DNA of 64,000 nucleotides from Halobacillus locisalis (GTDB lineage Bacteria; Bacillota; Bacilli; Bacillales; Halobacillaceae). Below the pieces are notes generated by a model, which was given only the letters and a program-made list of their open reading frames with translations, had not been told where the DNA came from and ran no database searches. Location of the stretch: contig NZ_JACEFG010000003.1 of assembly GCF_013694105.1 (NCBI RefSeq), positions 620,001-684,000 of the forward strand. The letters are read 5' to 3'. Every line of letters starts with the position of its first letter. Position 1 is the stretch's first letter. This document shows positions 59,780 to 64,000 of the stretch, piece after piece. The position numbers and the translations under genes are program-made.

Positions 59780-60685
59780 TTATTCATGTAAAATCGATTC
59801 AAGTGCTGGTTTCAAATCTGGGTAGTGGAATGAATACCCTTGTTCTAATGCTTTCTTAGGGATGACGGACTGACCATCTAAAAGCAGTGTACTCATATCA
59901 CCTAAGGCAATTTTAAGAGCGAATGCAGGGGCTGGAATCCAATGCGGCCGGTTTAACACATCTCCTAAAGTACGTCCGAAGTCCTTATTTCTATGAGGAT
60001 TTGGAGCTGTGCCGTTCAGTGGACCTCTGATTTCTTTTTGGTGGATGGAGAAGTCAATCAATCCGACGACGTCATCGATATGGATCCAAGACATCCATTG
60101 CTCGCCAGATCCTAGGTTTCCACCGATCATAAATTTATAAGGCAGTATCATTTTAGGTAATGCCCCTTCCTCACCTAAGATGATGCCGAACCGAACAAAC
60201 ACCGTGCGGACTCCTGAATTTTCAGCCTTAGATGCGCGTTTCTCCCACTCCTCCACGACATTTGCCAGAAAATCATTCCCGGGTTTCTCTGTTTCTTCTG
60301 TGAACGTTTTTGTTTTCGACTGGCCGTAGAAACCGACAGCGGAAGCATTGACCAATACCTCAGGTTTGCTGTCTAGTTGTTCGATTAGATCAAGCACTCC
60401 TTCTGTTGCTTGAATACGGCTATCTAAGATTTCCCGCTTTTTCTCTTCTGTCCAACGTCCGCTGTTCAACGACTCCCCGGCTAAGTTGACAATCGCTTGG
60501 ACATTGGGGAGCTCACGCGCAGGATGGTATTCGTCTTTCAGCCACCCGACAAACGTTACTTGACCCGAATCTGTATGTTTGTCAGGACTGCGTGTAAGTA
60601 TGTACACATGGTGTCCCTCTTTGACTAACTGATCTGTCAATCGTTGACCTACGAATCCCGTGCCGCCTGTTACAACAATATTCAT
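59780..60685 (-). CDS. yfhF: TIGR01777-type NAD(P)-binding epimerase (YfhF-like)
   Basis: A 301-residue extended SDR. The Rossmann motif is VVTGGTGFVGQRL at residues 4-16. The family blocks NLAGESLNSGRWTEEKKREILDSRIQAT, NASAVGFYGQS, WEKRA, RFGIILGEEGALPKM and SWIHIDDVVGLI are all present. The biochemical role is not established. It is divergent from recX, as in B. subtilis (yfhF-recX), which supports the name. Confidence 0.93.
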   Translation of the reverse strand: MNIVVTGGTGFVGQRLTDQLVKEGHHVYILTRSPDKHTDSGQVTFVGWLKDEYHPARELPNVQAIVNLAGESLNSGRWTEEKKREILDSRIQATEGVLDLIEQLDSKPEVLVNASAVGFYGQSKTKTFTEETEKPGNDFLANVVEEWEKRASKAENSGVRTVFVRFGIILGEEGALPKMILPYKFMIGGNLGSGEQWMSWIHIDDVVGLIDFSIHQKEIRGPLNGTAPNPHRNKDFGRTLGDVLNRPHWIPAPAFALKIALGDMSTLLLDGQSVIPKKALEQGYSFHYPDLKPALESILHE

Positions 60686-60803
60686 ACTGAATCCTCCTTT
60701 GAAATCTTTTACATTATATTACTTCATCTTGTGATAAATAGCGATTCATATCCGTGACCCCGTTCATGTTAAAAGGTACAATGAGTGAAAAGGGGTGAAG
60801 GTA

Positions 60804-61616
60804 TTGGCTAAACTAACTCGAATTACTACACAAAAAAAGAATAAAAATCGTTTTAATATTTATTTAGACCACGGAGAAGGGGAGAGCTATGGGTTTAGTG
60901 TGGATGCTGATGTACTCGTTAAATATCGGCTTCAAAAAGGAATGGAATTGGATGAGCCCACGATAGAAGCGCTCATTAGAACAGATACCATTCATAAATC
61001 ATATACCCAAGCAATCAATTACTTAAGCTATCGAATGCGTTCTGAGAAAGAAATTCGTACGTATTTAAAAGATAAAGAAATAGAGCCAGAGCATATTGAT
61101 GAAATTGTGAATCGTCTACATAAGGAAAAATTATTAGATGATCAGGAATTTGCGAATTCTTTAGTGAGAACAAGAGTGATGACATCAAGCAAAGGACCGC
61201 TGCTTTTGAAAAAGGAACTAATTGAGAAAGGGGTTACGGCAAGTGAAGCAGAAGAGGCCTTGAATCACTACACATTTGATCAACAATATGAAAAAGCGAT
61301 GAAATTCGCTGAAAAGAAAATGAAGAATGATCGAAAGAAATCCTACCGACAACAGTTTCAAAATGTTCAGCAGACGTTGATGCAGAAGGGCTTTACTGGT
61401 GATATCGTACAAGAAGTACTCTCAAATTTACCAGATGATGAAAAGGAAGATGCAGAGTGGGAAGCGGTCGTCTTTCAAGGAGAGAAACTCATTCGGAAAT
61501 TTGAGCGGAAAGCAGAAGGTCATGACATGAAACAAAAAATCAAGGCGAGTCTATATCGAAAAGGGTTCCCATTTGAGTTGATTGATCGATTCCTTGAAGA
61601 ATACGTGGAAGAGTAA
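60804..61616 (+). CDS. recX: Regulatory protein RecX
   Basis: RecX (270 residues) modulates RecA filaments. The long Bacillus-type protein shows three-helix repeats: AINYLSYRMRSEKEIRTYLKD, LLDDQEFANSLVRTRV, PLLLKKELIEKGV and KIKASLYRKGFPFELIDRFL. TTG 60804 lies nine bases after AAGGGGTG and gives the start AKLTRITTQKKNKNRFNIYLD; a GTG nine bases upstream overlaps the ribosome site. It is monocistronic. Confidence 0.93.
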   Translation: MAKLTRITTQKKNKNRFNIYLDHGEGESYGFSVDADVLVKYRLQKGMELDEPTIEALIRTDTIHKSYTQAINYLSYRMRSEKEIRTYLKDKEIEPEHIDEIVNRLHKEKLLDDQEFANSLVRTRVMTSSKGPLLLKKELIEKGVTASEAEEALNHYTFDQQYEKAMKFAEKKMKNDRKKSYRQQFQNVQQTLMQKGFTGDIVQEVLSNLPDDEKEDAEWEAVVFQGEKLIRKFERKAEGHDMKQKIKASLYRKGFPFELIDRFLEEYVEE

Positions 61617-61751
61617 TCTTTGTTCTTTCATAAAAATATGTAAGGAGTATCAAAAAAAACATAAAGCACAGCTTTGACTCCCATCTTAATGGGAGTTTCG
61701 TGTATACTATTGACTGTGATATAAGCACTATATTCGTCGGAGGTACCCTAT

Positions 61752-62534
61752 ATGATTTATCAACGCAGGACCTATCAATTAGAACCTGATCAGTACGAGC
61801 AATTCACACAATTTTTTCATACGTATATTTTACCTAACCATTTAGGTCATGGGGCGAGAATTGTTGGAAGATTTACAACGATGAACCGTGATGAAGTGAC
61901 GTCCATATGGGAGTATGATTCTTATGAAGAATATAAAAGAATCGAGGAAAAAGTAAAACAATCGGAACTCTATAAAAAAGCTAGGCAAAGGCGCGAAGAG
62001 TTGCAGGACCTCTTCGTGGAAGAACGAGTAGACTTCATCGAAGCAACAGGTGAATACCATTTTCCTAAACACATTGTTTCTGTGGCTGCTTACATAACGA
62101 ATGGAGATGGGGAGGTATTGCTGGTTAAGAACGAACACCGTGATGATACCTTTGAAATTCCAGGTGGTCGGATGGAATGTGGCGAGACGCTTGAAGGAGC
62201 CGTAAGGCGTGAGGTGTTGGAAGAGACGGGAATTGAGATCTCGATCAAGGGTGTTTCAGGCGTGTACCAGAATGTCACGATGGGGGTGGTCTGCATGGTC
62301 TTTACAGCAGAGTACGTATCTGGTGAACCGACGATAAAGCCTGGTGAAACGCGGGATGTGAGGTTTGAAAAGGTTACGCCAGAAACCATACATGACTGGG
62401 TAACTCGGAAGCATTTTCAAGTTCGTTTAATGGATGCGATGGAGAAAGTAGCGGTCTCACTGGAGAGTTATTATGTAAGGCCGTACGAAATACTGTACCG
62501 ATTGGAAAATGAAAAAGCTGCTGACAGAAAATAG
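61752..62534 (+). CDS. NIPSNAP-Nudix fusion protein
   Basis: A 260-residue two-domain protein. Residues 1-100 resemble a NIPSNAP dimeric alpha/beta barrel (YQRRTYQLEPDQYEQFTQFF..., SIWEYDSYEEYKRIEE). From about 107 a complete Nudix hydrolase domain follows, with the box GRMECGETLEGAVRREVLEE continuing TGIEI. The Nudix part should hydrolyse a nucleoside diphosphate-linked compound or an oxidised nucleotide. The fusion is uncommon to my knowledge. CGGAGG lies upstream of the ATG. Confidence 0.85.
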   Translation: MIYQRRTYQLEPDQYEQFTQFFHTYILPNHLGHGARIVGRFTTMNRDEVTSIWEYDSYEEYKRIEEKVKQSELYKKARQRREELQDLFVEERVDFIEATGEYHFPKHIVSVAAYITNGDGEVLLVKNEHRDDTFEIPGGRMECGETLEGAVRREVLEETGIEISIKGVSGVYQNVTMGVVCMVFTAEYVSGEPTIKPGETRDVRFEKVTPETIHDWVTRKHFQVRLMDAMEKVAVSLESYYVRPYEILYRLENEKAADRK

Positions 62535-62548
62535 TCAGCAGCTTTTTT
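62512..62548 (+). terminator. Terminator of the NIPSNAP-Nudix gene
   Basis: AAAAAGCTGCTGAC/GTCAGCAGCTTTTT overlaps the stop codon and ends in a T-tract. Confidence 0.9.
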
Positions 62549-62655
62549 ATATTAATAGACTTTATCCAATTGAGGGTCTCGGGTCTTCGCCGCACCCAAC
62601 CAAATGTTAGATCATCGGACCTTTCTATCATTATGAGCAAGGAGCTTGATATAAA

Positions 62656-63447
62656 TTATAGAAGACCTTTTTTCTCTAAGTCCTCGATGGCTTCATGTAC
62701 GTGATCGACCACTGTAGACGCCTTTTGTGTCACCTCTTCATGAGCTGTTGACATCACATAACTGTGTGGGGTCAATTCGAACATGGCGATATCATTAAAG
62801 GAATCTCCTACACAGGCCATTTCGTCAGGTTGAATATTCAACGTCTCCATAAGTGCCTTTAGTCCGGTACCTTTATTAATCGCTTTCGGCATCAAATCTA
62901 CGGCCGTTTCATGAGAAATGAAGCGGTCAATTTCTTCACCGAAGGTCTGGTCTAATCGATTGTAAACATCGATGATATCTTGTTCCTGACCGTGGAGTGT
63001 AATTTTCGAAGGAACAATCGTTGTACCGAACTGACTCTGCATTGTAGGGTCTACAATAATATCGTGGAAAAGTTGCTCTGAAATGATATCAATCCACTTA
63101 TTATGGTGTTCGGTGTACGTCTCTTCTGCTGTAGACACCGTTTTGATCAGTGGTTCCTTCTCGATTGTACGCATTACACTTGTTGCTAATTCTTTGTCAA
63201 AGGTCTTCGAATGGATATGTTCGTCCTCAGAGTCATATACAAATGCTCCGTTCTGGCTGACACGATGTCCATTCACTCCTACACGCTTTAAAACCTCTTT
63301 GATTTCGTGGTCCATACGACCTGATGCTACGGTGAAGGGAATGTCTTTGTCGATCATTCTGCGTATCGCATCTACATCTTCATTCTTTATATAATGGTCC
63401 ATGCCTAGCAATGTCCCATCAAGGTCACTTACAAATAGTTTTATCAT
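62656..63447 (-). CDS. Cof-type HAD-family phosphatase
   Basis: A 263-residue HAD hydrolase of class IIB. Motif I LFVSDLDGTLLG (nucleophile DxD), motif II VASGR, motif III Lys in NKGTGLKALME and motif IV GDSFNDIAMFE are present, with the cap domain between. Cof-type enzymes dephosphorylate sugar phosphates, FMN or PLP; the substrate here is unknown. AAAGGAG lies upstream of the ATG. Confidence 0.92.
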   Translation of the reverse strand: MIKLFVSDLDGTLLGMDHYIKNEDVDAIRRMIDKDIPFTVASGRMDHEIKEVLKRVGVNGHRVSQNGAFVYDSEDEHIHSKTFDKELATSVMRTIEKEPLIKTVSTAEETYTEHHNKWIDIISEQLFHDIIVDPTMQSQFGTTIVPSKITLHGQEQDIIDVYNRLDQTFGEEIDRFISHETAVDLMPKAINKGTGLKALMETLNIQPDEMACVGDSFNDIAMFELTPHSYVMSTAHEEVTQKASTVVDHVHEAIEDLEKKGLL

Positions 63448-63781
63448 GGATGGACTCCTTTCTATTCTGCTACGTTTAATCCTACAATAATTTTTGAGGT
63501 AACTCCCACAACAAGACTATGACACTTCTGCCCTCAGGGCGCAAAAAGTCTATTCTCCAGTTAAATAGAAATCTGTTCACGAATAAGATCGTGAACAAAG
63601 TTCCTTTGTGAGTAGCCCTATTTTGAACACTTAATGATTGTACACGACGTAAAGGCTTTCAAACAACGGTAACGTTTTTAAGATTCTCGACTTGTCAAAA
63701 ACTCGCTTGAGATATAGGATTATACTTATGAGCAGACTGCAAACGCTTTATGATTGGGGTTTGTATGTAAGTGGGGGACGA
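63448..63781. other. Intergenic region before glcT
   Basis: No gene is visible. A hairpin GTTCACGA/TCGTGAAC with a 6-nt loop lies at 63575-63596, without a T-tract. TTGTCA and TAGGAT about 17 bp apart near 63691-63719 could be the glcT promoter. TGCAAACGCTTTAT near 63738 is a poor CRE match. Confidence 0.4.
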
Positions 63782-64000
63782 ATGATGGAGCAACAAGTAA
63801 AAATAAAGAAAGTCTTGAATAACAATGTTGTCATTGCCGAACACCCTTCCTATGAAGAAGTCGTTCTTATCGGAAAGGGCATTGGGTTCAATCGAAAAAA
63901 AGACGATGACATTTCGTTCAGTAAAGCGGATAAGACTTTTCTATTAAGCAATGAGAAAGAAAAGGAACAATACGTCAATTTGCTGCCCTACATTGATGAA
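63782..64000 (+). CDS. glcT: BglG-family antiterminator GlcT, N-terminal part
   Basis: Only the first 73 residues are in the window. They form the CAT RNA-binding domain: KIKKVLNNNVVIAEHPSYEEVVLIGKG, then IGFNRKKDDDI. This pattern, especially KKVLNNNV and VVLIGKGIGF, is that of GlcT, which binds a RAT hairpin and prevents termination before ptsG when glucose is present. The two PTS regulation domains should follow outside the window. The start is one of two tandem ATGs (63782 or 63785) after GGGGGA. Confidence 0.88.
   Translation, partial: MMEQQVKIKKVLNNNVVIAEHPSYEEVVLIGKGIGFNRKKDDDISFSKADKTFLLSNEKEKEQYVNLLPYIDE

Noticed and set aside
63738-63751. CRE site before glcT
   Set aside because: Three mismatches to the consensus, including both terminal bases.

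Overview
The window comes from a low-to-moderate GC Gram-positive chromosome, most likely a halotolerant member of the Bacillaceae of the Halobacillus/Virgibacillus type. This is inferred from bacillithiol (bshB2), TRAP-regulated trp genes, preQ1 and T-box riboswitches, Rex, CymR and CRE-like sites, a yrrT-mcc operon, a YteA-type sporulation regulator, a BCCT carrier and a very acidic secreted protein. AGGAGG-type ribosome sites and TTG/GTG starts fit. I see no rRNA, prophage, transposase or CRISPR array. The content is chromosomal housekeeping plus some lineage-specific islands.

Layout. 1-8.3 kb: partial YtkA-like lipoprotein, DUF2642 + manganese catalase, bshB2, a TrkA-type K+ channel, an SMR-less MutS2 homologue behind a long structured leader, membrane-anchored MsrA, a 39-codon membrane peptide, and a TetR + paired SMR efflux operon. 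8.4-14.6 kb: DUF3006 protein, intergenic repeats, YjcD-like helicase, MscS channel, lipoprotein, GNAT, a 44-residue ORF and an SDR oxidoreductase. 14.6-21.7 kb: six 21-bp tandem repeats, then trpEDCFBA-trpG with TRAP targets before trpE and over the trpG ribosome site. 22-34 kb: SSS symporter, two secreted low-complexity repeat proteins, tRNA-Ala(GGC), a lipocalin-like protein, BCCT carrier, pullulanase, OFA-type MFS carrier, PAP2 phosphatase and a Pmp3 peptide.

33.8-40.6 kb: queCDE under a preQ1-I riboswitch, lactate permease behind a Rex box, and argGH behind a T-box with a probable Arg (CGC) specifier. 40.7-49 kb: a small unknown protein, two palindromic elements between duplicated terminators, a LysM-M14 peptidase, DEAD-box helicase, the yrrT-luxS-mccA-mccB methionine-to-cysteine operon with a CymR-like box, YteA-like protein and Lin0512 protein. 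49-56 kb: a sulfonate-type ABC importer that shares the CymR half-site, GNAT, a GAF-GGDEF-EAL protein with a degenerate GGDEF, and a DUF3298 protein. 56-64 kb: a GNAT gene behind a switch-like leader containing a tRNA-like fold, a sortase with an MPETG substrate, amidohydrolase, YfhF epimerase, RecX, a NIPSNAP-Nudix fusion, a Cof-type phosphatase and the start of glcT.

Much of the biosynthesis here is controlled by RNA: TRAP, preQ1, T-box, and two leaders I cannot assign to a known class. The first, before the MutS2 homologue, has a 7-codon ORF, mutually exclusive helices and two intrinsic terminators, which looks like ribosome-mediated attenuation of a possible ribosome-rescue ATPase. The second, before the GNAT gene near 56.5 kb, has a T-arm-like hairpin competing with helices that control the ribosome site. 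These are the best candidates for undescribed biology in the window.
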